NCBI RefSeq assembly: GCF_049943335.1
Contig: NZ_JBNFVY010000017.1
Span: 1 to 35,270, forward strand
Direction: 5' to 3'
Length of the DNA stretch: 35,270 nucleotides
DNA from: JBNFVY01 sp049943335
GTDB taxonomy: Bacteria > Pseudomonadota > Alphaproteobacteria > Rhodobacterales > Rhodobacteraceae
Below the pieces are notes generated by a model, which was given only the letters and a program-made list of their open reading frames with translations, did no database searches and was not told the DNA's origin. This document shows, in pieces, positions 1 to 7,210 of the stretch. How positions within the stretch are numbered: the first letter of the stretch is position 1; every line of letters starts with the position of its first letter. The position numbers and the translations under genes are program-made.

Positions 1-2
1 CG

Positions 3-1055
3 CCGCCCGAAACCGACCGCGCCGAAGAATTCGCCGAACGCTTCCCCGGCTGGGCCGGGCTGGTAGGGGCGCAGGCGGCGCGGATCGTCGCGCTGGAACG
101 CACGGTCGAGGCGCTGACCGACCGGCTGACCCACGATCCGTTCTTGTCAGAATCGCTGCACGATGTGCTGTCGGTGGTCACGGCGATCCGCTCGACCGCG
201 GGCATTCTGGCCAGCGGCGATCCGGTCGATCCCGAATGGCAGACCCGCTTTCACCGCAATCTCTACGAGGACAGCCAGAGATTGGCCAAGAGCAGCCAGG
301 CGCTGGTGGCCTATCTGGACGAAGAAATCGAAGCCGCCGGCACCGGATCGAACGCCGCCCCCCAGGACGAGGTCGAAGCGTGGCTGTCGGGCACCGGCTT
401 TCACCTTGCCGAACTGGAAGGCGCGGGCGCCCAGGCGCGCATGGCGAAACTGCTGGACGCGGCGCAAGCGCTCAGCTCGGCGCCGGCCCGGCAATTGGCG
501 CAGAGCTGGATGACGCGCTACGCCCGCGACGCGCGCCGCATGCCGCTGGCCGAGATCGAAGCGCTGCTGGCCAGCCACGGCCCCGACCCGGCGCAGGTGG
601 CACGTCACTTTGGCGTCAGCCTGCCCGCCGCGATGCGCCGCATGGGCGCGTTGCCGCCGCGCGACGGGGACGGGGCGCGCTTTGGCGTGGTGATTTGCGA
701 CGGGTCGGGCACGCTGACTTTCCGCGAGCCTCTGGCCGGTTTTGCGCTGCCCCGATTCGGGGCGGCGTGCCCGCTCTGGCCGCTGTATCAGGCGCTGGTG
801 CGTCCGGGCACGCCGGTGCGCGCGGTGGTCGAAATGCCGGGATCGGCCGGGCTGCGGTTCACCTGCTATGCCTATTGCCACACGCGCGGGGTGCATGATT
901 TCGCGTTGCCGCCGGTGCTGGAGGCGACGATGCTGATCGCCGATGGCGGCCCTGAAACCGAAGCCGCCACACCGATCGGATCGTCCTGCCGGATCTGCCC
1001 GCGCGACGGCTGCCCGGCCCGCCGCGAGCCGTCGATCCTGGCCGAGGGGCTGTGA
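3..1055 (+). CDS. ScfR-like (DUF2083) transcriptional regulator, C-terminal part
   Basis: The frame is open from the left edge of the window, so the start codon and the expected N-terminal helix-turn-helix lie outside. What is seen is a long alpha-helical middle, a segment around nt 585-650 resembling the IrrE/ImmA-type motif of the family (HFGVSLPAAMRRMGAL), and a C-terminal cysteine cluster at about nt 985-1035 (CRICPRDGCPARREPS). That ending is characteristic of the XRE/DUF2083 short-chain fatty acyl regulator family, whose known members control acyl-CoA or glyoxylate-type metabolism. A start at the TTG at 144 is unlikely because the upstream reading frame also looks like protein. The neighbouring sensor kinase genes are consistent with a role in carboxylate metabolism, but that is inference. 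Confidence 0.75.
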   Translation, partial: PPETDRAEEFAERFPGWAGLVGAQAARIVALERTVEALTDRLTHDPFLSESLHDVLSVVTAIRSTAGILASGDPVDPEWQTRFHRNLYEDSQRLAKSSQALVAYLDEEIEAAGTGSNAAPQDEVEAWLSGTGFHLAELEGAGAQARMAKLLDAAQALSSAPARQLAQSWMTRYARDARRMPLAEIEALLASHGPDPAQVARHFGVSLPAAMRRMGALPPRDGDGARFGVVICDGSGTLTFREPLAGFALPRFGAACPLWPLYQALVRPGTPVRAVVEMPGSAGLRFTCYAYCHTRGVHDFALPPVLEATMLIADGGPETEAATPIGSSCRICPRDGCPARREPSILAEGL

Positions 1056-1099
1056 GTCCGCCTGCCACATTGCCCGTGGTGACGCCTGAAAACTTGGCT

Positions 1100-1315
1100 A
1101 TGGGGCTGCATATGTCCCCGCCTGTCGCGGTGCCTGTGCCCATGTCAGTGACGTTACCGGTGACGTTTCCTGTGACCTTTCTTATGGCGCATGTCCGCGG
1201 CGGCGCAGCCGGTGAAACGCGCCGTGGTGTCCCCTGTGATGTCCGCCGCAATACGGCCCGCGACACATCCCATGACCGCCCCCATGATGTTGCCAGTGAT
1301 GCTGCCTGAGAGACT
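1100..1315. repeat. Degenerate 12-bp-period repeat region between regulator genes
   Basis: The 398-bp gap between the ScfR-like gene and the response regulator has no convincing gene. Three clear units follow one another at 1148-1183 (GTGACGTTACCG, GTGACGTTTCCT, GTGACCTTTCTT). A second run near 1270-1305 has the same period (CATGATGTTGCC, AGTGATGCTGCC). Read on the minus strand, the units encode four-residue blocks such as VTGN and ITGN. Open frames across it are best explained by the 12-bp (divisible by 3) period rather than by coding. The rest of the gap, 1316-1453, presumably holds the promoter of the downstream operon; no clear box was recognised. Confidence 0.6.
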
Positions 1316-1453
1316 GCCGGGCGGGAAAGCCCGCTGGGCTGATGCCCCCCGGATCACCGCCTCTGGCATCGCCGGACGCTGCGGCGCGCTTTGACTCGGC
1401 TCGTTTAAGACGCAATACTTTGGACCTGGAAGCTGAGGGGGGAACATCGGCGC

Positions 1454-1828
1454 ATGGGCAAACGCGTGCTTCTGATTGAAGACGAGCCGAATATCATCGA
1501 AGCAATCCGCTTCATTCTATCGCGCGACGGCTGGATTGTCGAAGCCCATTGCGATGGCATCAGCGCGGCGCAGGCCGTGCGAACCAAGACGCCGGATGTG
1601 GTTATTCTGGATGTGATGCTGCCGGGCCGGTCGGGCTATGACATCCTGCAAGAGCTGCGCGGCGATGCCGCCACCCGAGCCTTACCGGTGTTGATGCTGA
1701 CCGCGCGCGGCCAGAAGAAAGACCGCGACCTGGCCGAACGCTACGGCGCCAGCCGCTATATGACCAAGCCGTTTTCCAACGCCGAAGTTCTGGCCGCCCT
1801 GCACGAGCTGGTCGGGGACGCCGCGTGA
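1454..1828 (+). CDS. Receiver-only (CheY-like) response regulator
   Basis: This 124-aa protein is one receiver domain with no output domain. Visible are the acidic pocket (E9, D10), the phosphoacceptor D53 in VVILDVMLPG, the switch residue T83 in LMLTARG, and K105 in MTKPF. All hallmark residues are present, so phosphorylation should work. Its stop overlaps the start of the next gene by four bases (GTGA), and the histidine kinase lies two genes downstream, so the kinase is its likely partner. As it lacks a DNA-binding domain, it must act by protein contact or as a phosphate relay or sink. This differs from CrbR/CbrB-type partners of related kinases, which carry output domains. Confidence 0.92.
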   Translation: MGKRVLLIEDEPNIIEAIRFILSRDGWIVEAHCDGISAAQAVRTKTPDVVILDVMLPGRSGYDILQELRGDAATRALPVLMLTARGQKKDRDLAERYGASRYMTKPFSNAEVLAALHELVGDAA

Positions 1829-2223
1829 CCCCCCCAAAAAGCCCGCTGTTCCTGCAACGCCGATCCTATCGGCGGCGGCGGCTGGCGGATGCGGCGCGGC
1901 TGGTTCCGGTGATCGGGGCGGCGCTATGGCTGGTGCCGTTGCTCTGGCACGACGGCGCGCGCAGCAGCACGGCGCTGCTCTATGTCTTTGGGGTCTGGGC
2001 GCTGCTGATCGGGGCAACGCTGATCCTGTCGCGGGGGCTGGCCCGGTCGCACGATGAACGTCCCGGCGCACCGGGAAGAGCGCTGTTTGGCGACCCCGAT
2101 CACAGGCCAGATCAGGGCGCAGATCACGGGCCAGATAACCGGCCAGATAACCGGCCCGACGACATGCCAGACAATCGGCCCGACAACCGGCCCGACCCCG
2201 CCGAACGCGGCGGGGATCGCTGA
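1825..2223 (+). CDS. Small two-TM membrane protein with repetitive Asp/Pro tail
   Basis: The 132-aa protein starts at a GTG overlapping the stop of the response regulator gene, which indicates translational coupling. A basic N-terminus is followed by two hydrophobic segments (about residues 24-45 and 50-70). A hydrophilic tail comes next, made of four-residue repeats of the DNRP/DHRP type encoded by a 12-bp array. The stop is 3 bp before the kinase start. I do not recognise a named family. The position suggests an accessory subunit of the symporter-like sensor kinase, perhaps aiding membrane assembly, but this is inference. The tail is probably non-conserved and may differ in length between strains. 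Confidence 0.7.
   Translation: MTPPKSPLFLQRRSYRRRRLADAARLVPVIGAALWLVPLLWHDGARSSTALLYVFGVWALLIGATLILSRGLARSHDERPGAPGRALFGDPDHRPDQGADHGPDNRPDNRPDDMPDNRPDNRPDPAERGGDR
2097..2199 (+). repeat. 12-bp tandem array in the tail of the small membrane protein gene
   Basis: About eight consecutive 12-bp units are visible, including AGATCACGGGCC, two identical copies of AGATAACCGGCC, AGACAATCGGCC and CGACAACCGGCC. The array stays in frame and encodes the DNRP-like tail. In another frame it reads ITGQ, similar to the ITGN/VTGN blocks of the region at 1100-1315 on the opposite strand. Confidence 0.8.
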
Positions 2224-2226
2224 GCG

Positions 2227-4911
2227 ATGGTCAATTTCAACCTGCTGGTGCTGGTCAGCGTGCTTTATGTACTGCTGTTGTTTCTGGTGGCGTTCGCTGC
2301 CGAACGCCAGGCCGAGGGCGGGCGCGCGGGCTGGTTACGCTCGCCGGTGATCTACACGCTGTCGTTGTCGATCTATTGCACCGCCTGGACCTTTTACGGC
2401 GCGGTGGGTTCGGCGGCGCGCTCGGGGTTGGAATACGTGACGATCTATCTTGGCCCCACCATCGTGATGGTGGGCTGGTGGTGGGCGCTGCGCAAACTGG
2501 TGCGGATCGGGCGCACGCAAAAGATCACATCGATCGCAGACCTGATTTCCAGCCGGTATGGCAAGTCGAACCTGCTGGGCGTGCTGGTCACGCTGCTGGC
2601 CGTGGTCGGCACCACGCCCTATATCGCGCTGCAGCTGCAATCCGTCAGTCTGAGCTTTGCGGTCTTTGCAACCGCGCGCCCCGAAACCTGGGCCTTGCCC
2701 GATCAGAACGCCACGGCGCTCTGGCTGGCGATGGGGCTGACGCTGTTCACCATCCTGTTCGGCACGCGCAACCTGGATGCCAACGAACGCCACCACGGCG
2801 TCGTCACCGCCATCGCGCTTGAGGCGATCGTGAAACTGGTCGGCCTGTTGTCGGTCGGGGTGTTCGTGGTCTGGGGGGTGGCGGACGGCGTGGGGGATAT
2901 TCTGGCGCGCATCGATGACTCGCCCATTTCGCAGTGGCAGGTGGGGGGCGATCGCTGGATCACGCTGACCTTTCTGTCGGCGGTGGCCCTGTTGACCCTG
3001 CCGCGCATGTTCCAGGTTCTGGTGGTGGAAAACGCCGACGAACGGCACTTGTTCACCGCCAGCTGGGCCTTTCCACTGTATATGTGCGCGATGAGCCTGT
3101 TCGTGCTGCCCATCGCGGTGGTCGGCCTGCAGATCATGCCGCCGTCGGCCAACCCGGACATGTTCGTGCTGACGGTGCCGCTGGCGCTGGGCCAGGACGG
3201 GCTGGCGATGCTGTCGTTCCTGGGCGGGTTTTCGTCGGCCACGTCGATGGTGATCGTGGCGGCCATTGCGCTGTCGACCATGGTGTCCAACCACATCGTC
3301 ATGCCGATCTGGCTGGCGCAGCGCCGTGGCGGGGCCAGTGTGTCGGGCGATGTGCGCCAGGTGGTGCTGTTGTCGCGCCGCCTGTCCATCGCGGGGGTGC
3401 TGGCGCTGGGGTTCCTGTACCTTCGCCTGACCGGCGGATCCGAGGCGCTGGCCGCCATCGGCCTGATTTCCTTTACCGGCGTGGCCCAGGCGCTGCCGGC
3501 GCTGCTGGGCGGTATCTTTTGGCGCGGCGCCACGCGGGTGGGCGCGACGGCGGGGCTGATCATCGGGTTCAGCGTCTGGCTTTACACGATGTTCCTGCCG
3601 TCTTTCGGCGACGCGGTTCTGCCCGCCGCGCTGCTGGCCGAGGGGCCGTGGGGCATCGGCTGGCTGCGCCCGCAGGCGCTGTTTGGCGCGGCCGACATGG
3701 ACCCGGTGGTGCATGCGGTGATGTGGTCGCTTACGCTGAATTCAGCGGCGTTCTTCCTGTGCTCGGTGGCATCGTTCCCGCGCCCGGTCGAACGGCTGCA
3801 GGGCGTGCAGTTCGTTAATATCTTCGATCATACGGGCCCGGCGGCGGGCTGGTCGGGCACTGGCGCCGAAACCGAAGATCTGCTGATCATGGCGCAGCGC
3901 ATTCTGGGCCCTGACGATGCCAAGACGCTGTTCAAGCGGATCGCCGACGAACAGGGCAAGGGCGGCTTCTTGCCGGATTCCACACCCGAATTTTCCGAAC
4001 GGCTAGAACGCGAACTGGCCGGGTCGGTCGGCGCGGCGACGGCGCATGCGATGATGGGGCAGATCATGGGCGGCAGCGCGGTGTCGGTCGAAGACCTGAT
4101 GGCGGTGGCCGACGAAACCGCGCAGATGATGGAATATTCGCTGCAACTGGAAACCAAATCCGAAGAGCTGACCCGCACCGCCCGCCAGCTGCGCGAGGCG
4201 AATGAAAAGCTGACCGCCCTGTCGGTCCAGAAAGACGGCTTTTTGTCCCAGATCAGCCACGAATTGCGCACGCCGATGACGTCGGTCCGGGCGTTTTCCG
4301 ACATTCTGAAGTCGCACGATCTGGGGCCGGAGGAACGCGTGCGCTATTCGGGCATCATCCACGACGAGGCGCAGCGCCTGACCCGGCTGCTGGACGATTT
4401 GCTGGACCTGTCGGTGCTGGAAAGCGGGCAGGTGTCGCTGAATACGCAACAGGTCAACCTGGGCGCGGTGATCGATCGGGCCATCGCGGCGGCAACCTCG
4501 GCCGAGGGCGCGCGCCGCATCGCCATCACACGCAGCCCCGGCGCCGACCGGATCACGCTGCACACCGATGGCGACCGGTTGGCGCAGGTGTTCATCAACC
4601 TGATCGCCAACGCCGCGAAATACTGCGACGCGCCCGCGCCGCGCCTGATCGTGTCAGCGCGCGAAACACAATCCGGCGTGCAGGTCGATTTCATCGACAA
4701 CGGCAGTGCCATCCCCACCAGCCGCCACTCTGTGATCTTTGAAAAATTTTCGCGCCTGTCAGACCATACCGCCGCGGGGGGCGCGGGGCTGGGCCTGGCG
4801 ATCAGCCGCGAGATCATGTCCCGCCTGGGCGGGCAGATTTGCTATCTGCCGGGGCAGGGCGGGGCGGCCTTTCGCGTCAGCCTGCCCAAAACGGCGGGCG
4901 CTGGCGCCTGA
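2227..4911 (+). CDS. Sodium:solute symporter-like sensor histidine kinase
   Basis: The 894-aa protein joins an N-terminal sodium/solute symporter (SSS) module, with a dozen or so hydrophobic segments over roughly residues 1-510, to a C-terminal kinase. A linker with coiled-coil character (about 610-665) precedes the H-box FLSQISHELRTPMTS with H678. The N-box is NLIANAAKY with N795, followed by G-box motifs DNGSAIP and GGAGLGLAIS. No receiver or PAS domain was seen. The architecture matches the CbrA/CrbS family, which links nutrient transport or acetate and amino-acid sensing to gene control. It is the last gene of a tight operon with the receiver protein and the small membrane protein. The ligand cannot be read from sequence; short-chain carboxylates are a guess from the ScfR-like neighbour. 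Confidence 0.93.
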   Translation: MVNFNLLVLVSVLYVLLLFLVAFAAERQAEGGRAGWLRSPVIYTLSLSIYCTAWTFYGAVGSAARSGLEYVTIYLGPTIVMVGWWWALRKLVRIGRTQKITSIADLISSRYGKSNLLGVLVTLLAVVGTTPYIALQLQSVSLSFAVFATARPETWALPDQNATALWLAMGLTLFTILFGTRNLDANERHHGVVTAIALEAIVKLVGLLSVGVFVVWGVADGVGDILARIDDSPISQWQVGGDRWITLTFLSAVALLTLPRMFQVLVVENADERHLFTASWAFPLYMCAMSLFVLPIAVVGLQIMPPSANPDMFVLTVPLALGQDGLAMLSFLGGFSSATSMVIVAAIALSTMVSNHIVMPIWLAQRRGGASVSGDVRQVVLLSRRLSIAGVLALGFLYLRLTGGSEALAAIGLISFTGVAQALPALLGGIFWRGATRVGATAGLIIGFSVWLYTMFLPSFGDAVLPAALLAEGPWGIGWLRPQALFGAADMDPVVHAVMWSLTLNSAAFFLCSVASFPRPVERLQGVQFVNIFDHTGPAAGWSGTGAETEDLLIMAQRILGPDDAKTLFKRIADEQGKGGFLPDSTPEFSERLERELAGSVGAATAHAMMGQIMGGSAVSVEDLMAVADETAQMMEYSLQLETKSEELTRTARQLREANEKLTALSVQKDGFLSQISHELRTPMTSVRAFSDILKSHDLGPEERVRYSGIIHDEAQRLTRLLDDLLDLSVLESGQVSLNTQQVNLGAVIDRAIAAATSAEGARRIAITRSPGADRITLHTDGDRLAQVFINLIANAAKYCDAPAPRLIVSARETQSGVQVDFIDNGSAIPTSRHSVIFEKFSRLSDHTAAGGAGLGLAISREIMSRLGGQICYLPGQGGAAFRVSLPKTAGAGA

Positions 4912-4997
4912 AAATCGGGGGGATTTCAACCCTTTGGTAACTTGAAACGGGCAAGATCGCGCTGTGCACAACCGCTTTGAAAGACCATCAGAACACC

Positions 4998-6365
4998 ATG
5001 TCTGACGCTTCGACCATCCAGCGCAAGGCCGGCGCGGGCCGTCCGCAGCCCGATATTCAGGCCATGTCCGCCGCCAAAGCGCTGCGGCTGGCCCTGTCGC
5101 GCACGGCCGAAGTAGAAATGGGGCTGGCCGCCACGATCATTGATTTCAGCGAATTGCGCCTGCCGCTGGGGGGCATCGCGGGGGAATTGCCCAAATGCGC
5201 GTTGATCGCGATGATCACCGCCGAAGATGGCGCGCGCGGGTTGTTCGTTCTCGATCATGTGCTGATGGCCGCGCTGATCGAACAGATGACCACCGGCGCC
5301 GTGCGCAATACCGCCGCCGAGGAACGCGTGCCAACCTCCACCGATGCCGCGCTGGCTTCGGCGCTGATCGACAAGATGCTGGCCCGGTTCGAAACCCTTG
5401 TCTCCACCGCAGCCAACCCGCCGGATGTGGGCGGCTATCGCTATGCGACCCCGCTGCGCGACCCCCGGGCGATCGGGTTGACGCTGGACGATCAGCGCTA
5501 CCGCTATTACCGGCTGACGGTGGACCTGGCGCAGGGGGCCAAGACCGGCGACATGCTGATGTTCCTGCCGCTAGAGCGTCCGGTCCCGGGCATCGAAGGG
5601 GTCGAACCGCCCGGATCGTGGCAAGAAAAGATGGAACAGACCGTATCCACGGCAGAAGTGACGATGGATGCGGCGCTGTATCGGTTGCGTCTGTCGCTGT
5701 CCGACGTGATGGGGTTCGAAGTTGGCCAGCAGATCCCCGTGCCGCGCAAGGCGGTGGCCCAGGTGCAGGTCGAAGGTATCGACGGACGCGTGATCGCGAC
5801 CGCCCGGCTGGGCCAGGCCAACGGGCTGCGCGCCTTGCGCATCAATGACCCGGCCAGCGCGAACGAAGACGACACGGTGATGGGCCCGGGACCACTGGAA
5901 AACCCGGCACAGATCGGCGACGGTGCCGGCGACAGCGCTGGCGCCGGGCCGATGGCCGGCGCAGGCGATTTGCCCCCATTGGACGGGGGCGGTGGCCTGG
6001 CCCCGTTGGACAGCGCGGGCGGCTTGCCCCCTTTGGGCGCGGCGGGTGATTTGCCCCCGTTGGGCGGCGCGGGTGATTTACCCCCGTTGGAAGGCGCAGG
6101 CGATTTGCCGCCATTGGGTGACGGGGGGCTTCCCCCGCTCAGCGGCGGCGACCTGCCGCCTTTGGGCGATGCCGGCGACCTGCCGCCTTTAGGCGATGCC
6201 GGTGACCTGCCGCCTTTAGGCGACGCCGGGGGCCTGCCGCCTTTAGGCGACGCCGGGGGCCTACCGCCCTTGGGCGATGCCGGGGGGCTTCCGCCCTTGA
6301 GCGGCGGCGACGGGCTGCCCCCATTGGACGGCGACGGGTTGCCCCCGCTTCCGGCAGCCGAATAA
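4998..6365 (+). CDS. FliM/FliN (SpoA-domain) family protein with LPPL-repeat tail
   Basis: The ATG at 4998 (455 aa, MSDASTIQRK) is preferred over the TTG at 4977; neither has a strong Shine-Dalgarno. Residues about 220-285 resemble the SpoA/FliN surface domain of flagellar switch proteins (LYRLRLSLSDVMGFEVGQQI, then ATARLGQANGLRALRIND). The preceding part resembles the FliM middle region, but the N-terminal CheY-binding peptide of classical FliM is not evident. From about residue 325 to the end the protein is a low-complexity array of 15 LPPL-type repeats. No other flagellar gene is in the window. It lies 86 bp after the kinase gene on the same strand, so it may be co-transcribed. It may be a stand-alone FliM paralogue, and its role is unknown. 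Confidence 0.8.
   Translation: MSDASTIQRKAGAGRPQPDIQAMSAAKALRLALSRTAEVEMGLAATIIDFSELRLPLGGIAGELPKCALIAMITAEDGARGLFVLDHVLMAALIEQMTTGAVRNTAAEERVPTSTDAALASALIDKMLARFETLVSTAANPPDVGGYRYATPLRDPRAIGLTLDDQRYRYYRLTVDLAQGAKTGDMLMFLPLERPVPGIEGVEPPGSWQEKMEQTVSTAEVTMDAALYRLRLSLSDVMGFEVGQQIPVPRKAVAQVQVEGIDGRVIATARLGQANGLRALRINDPASANEDDTVMGPGPLENPAQIGDGAGDSAGAGPMAGAGDLPPLDGGGGLAPLDSAGGLPPLGAAGDLPPLGGAGDLPPLEGAGDLPPLGDGGLPPLSGGDLPPLGDAGDLPPLGDAGDLPPLGDAGGLPPLGDAGGLPPLGDAGGLPPLSGGDGLPPLDGDGLPPLPAAE
5970..6362 (+). repeat. 27-bp-period minisatellite encoding LPPLGDAGD repeats
   Basis: Fifteen consecutive copies of an 8-10 residue unit starting LPPL (one LAPL) fill the C-terminal tail of the FliM-like protein. 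The central five copies are nearly identical (LPPLGDAGD or LPPLGDAGG, 27 bp each). The outer copies are more diverged, as expected for unequal exchange or slippage. Confidence 0.9.
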
Positions 6366-6402
6366 CAACCACCCCCTGCCGCCCGCCTAACCTGCGCGCC
6401 GC

Positions 6403-6416
6403 TTGACCTGAATCAA
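6403..6416. promoter_or_regulatory. Candidate FNR/FnrL-type box upstream of the DksA-like gene
   Basis: TTGAC-CTGA-ATCAA matches the FNR-family consensus TTGAT-N4-ATCAA at 9 of 10 defined positions. It lies in the 104-bp gap 54 bp before the ATG of the DksA/TraR-family gene, a normal operator distance. This suggests control by oxygen or by a related CRP/FNR regulator (FnrL, Dnr). Binding is inferred from sequence only. Confidence 0.55.
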
Positions 6417-6469
6417 CGAAATGCCCCCCGGTCTCGCCCATTCTGCAGGGCAAGAAACGGAGGATCATC

Positions 6470-6802
6470 ATGGTTGATGTCAGGAAATACCGCGAACAAC
6501 TCGAAGCCCGCCTGAACGAACTGGATGCACGCGTCCACAAGCTGGACGATGCGCTGGACGCCCCCAAATCGCGCGACTGGGACGAAGGCGCGCAAGAGGC
6601 CGAGGGCGATGAGGTGATGGAAGCGATGGGCAGCGCCGGCATGCAGGAGATTCGCATGATCAACGCCGCGCTTGAGCGGATTGATGCCGACGAATTCGGC
6701 TATTGTCAGGACTGCGGTGACGAAATTTCAGGCGAACGGCTTGATTTGCTGCCATTTACCCCGTTTTGCAAGGATTGCGCGGCCAAACATGACCAGCGCT
6801 GA
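6470..6802 (+). CDS. DksA/TraR-family zinc-finger protein
   Basis: The 110-aa protein has a helical N-terminal part (about residues 5-70, probably a coiled-coil hairpin) and a C-terminal C4 zinc finger with C79, C82, C100 and C103 (CQDC and CKDC). The final ERLDLLPFTPFCKDCA segment is typical of the family. DksA proteins enter the RNA polymerase secondary channel and alter initiation, often together with ppGpp; shorter paralogues can act alone. The protein is shorter than classical DksA (about 150 aa), so it is better called a DksA/TraR-like paralogue. A strong Shine-Dalgarno (GGAGG) supports the start, and an FNR-like box lies upstream. Confidence 0.9.
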   Translation: MVDVRKYREQLEARLNELDARVHKLDDALDAPKSRDWDEGAQEAEGDEVMEAMGSAGMQEIRMINAALERIDADEFGYCQDCGDEISGERLDLLPFTPFCKDCAAKHDQR

Positions 6803-6883
6803 TCGACATCAGTACAACTGTCACACGAGCGTGCTACCATATCGCTGACGCCGAAAACTGGCGCAAACCAGAGGAGGAACCGC

Positions 6884-7090
6884 ATGTCACTCAAAGATAA
6901 ATCCCCCGTGGACCACTTGGACCCAGTGGATAAAGTTGTCGACGAAGTCGTGGCCGACCCTGAGAAGGCTGAGAAGCTGAAAAAGGTTCTGCACGATGAA
7001 TTGGACAAGCACGACCGCGCCCCAAAGGCCCGCTATGCCCGCGCCGAATCGGACGAGGTTGATGACCTGTTCGAAAACATGCCGGTCTGA
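6884..7090 (+). CDS. Small highly charged hypothetical protein
   Basis: The 68-aa frame starts at an ATG preceded by a very strong ribosome binding site (GAGGAGG, ending 7 bases before the ATG). It is rich in Asp, Glu and Lys and predicted mostly helical (VVDEVVADPEKAEKLKKVL), with an acidic end (DEVDDLFENMPV). No family is recognised and there is no signal peptide or membrane segment. It lies 81 bp downstream of the DksA-like gene on the same strand and may be its own unit. The strong initiation site and protein-like composition make it likely to be real. Confidence 0.65.
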   Translation: MSLKDKSPVDHLDPVDKVVDEVVADPEKAEKLKKVLHDELDKHDRAPKARYARAESDEVDDLFENMPV

Positions 7091-7128
7091 TCCGCGCAGG
7101 GAATTCCAAATCCCGGCCGATCAGACAG

Positions 7129-7190
7129 CCAGCGAAACAGACACTCCGGCCAAAAAGTTACCCCAGCGAAACAGATATCCCAGCGAAACG
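7129..7190 (+). repeat. Three short direct repeats (CCAGCGAAACaga)
   Basis: CCAGCGAAACAGA occurs at 7129-7141 and 7163-7175, and CCAGCGAAAC at 7180-7189. All three lie in the 120-bp gap between the small charged protein gene and the end of trpD. The function is unknown; it could be a remnant of local duplication. Confidence 0.6.
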
Positions 7191-7210
7191 TCACGGCGCG
7201 CGGCGCGGTG

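Noticed and set aside
1052..1309. Open frame starting just before the end of the ScfR-like gene
   Set aside because: It is built from the 12-bp repeat (Pro/Val/Thr runs) with no ribosome binding site; the period divisible by three explains the open frame.
2335..3714. 459-codon open frame on the minus strand
   Set aside because: It is antisense to the symporter-kinase gene, rich in His/Arg/Gln as expected for a GC-rich shadow, and has no motif.
4912..4997. Terminator between the kinase and the FliM-like gene
   Set aside because: A partial inverted repeat (TGAAAATC / GATTTCA) exists but has no T-run, so read-through remains likely.
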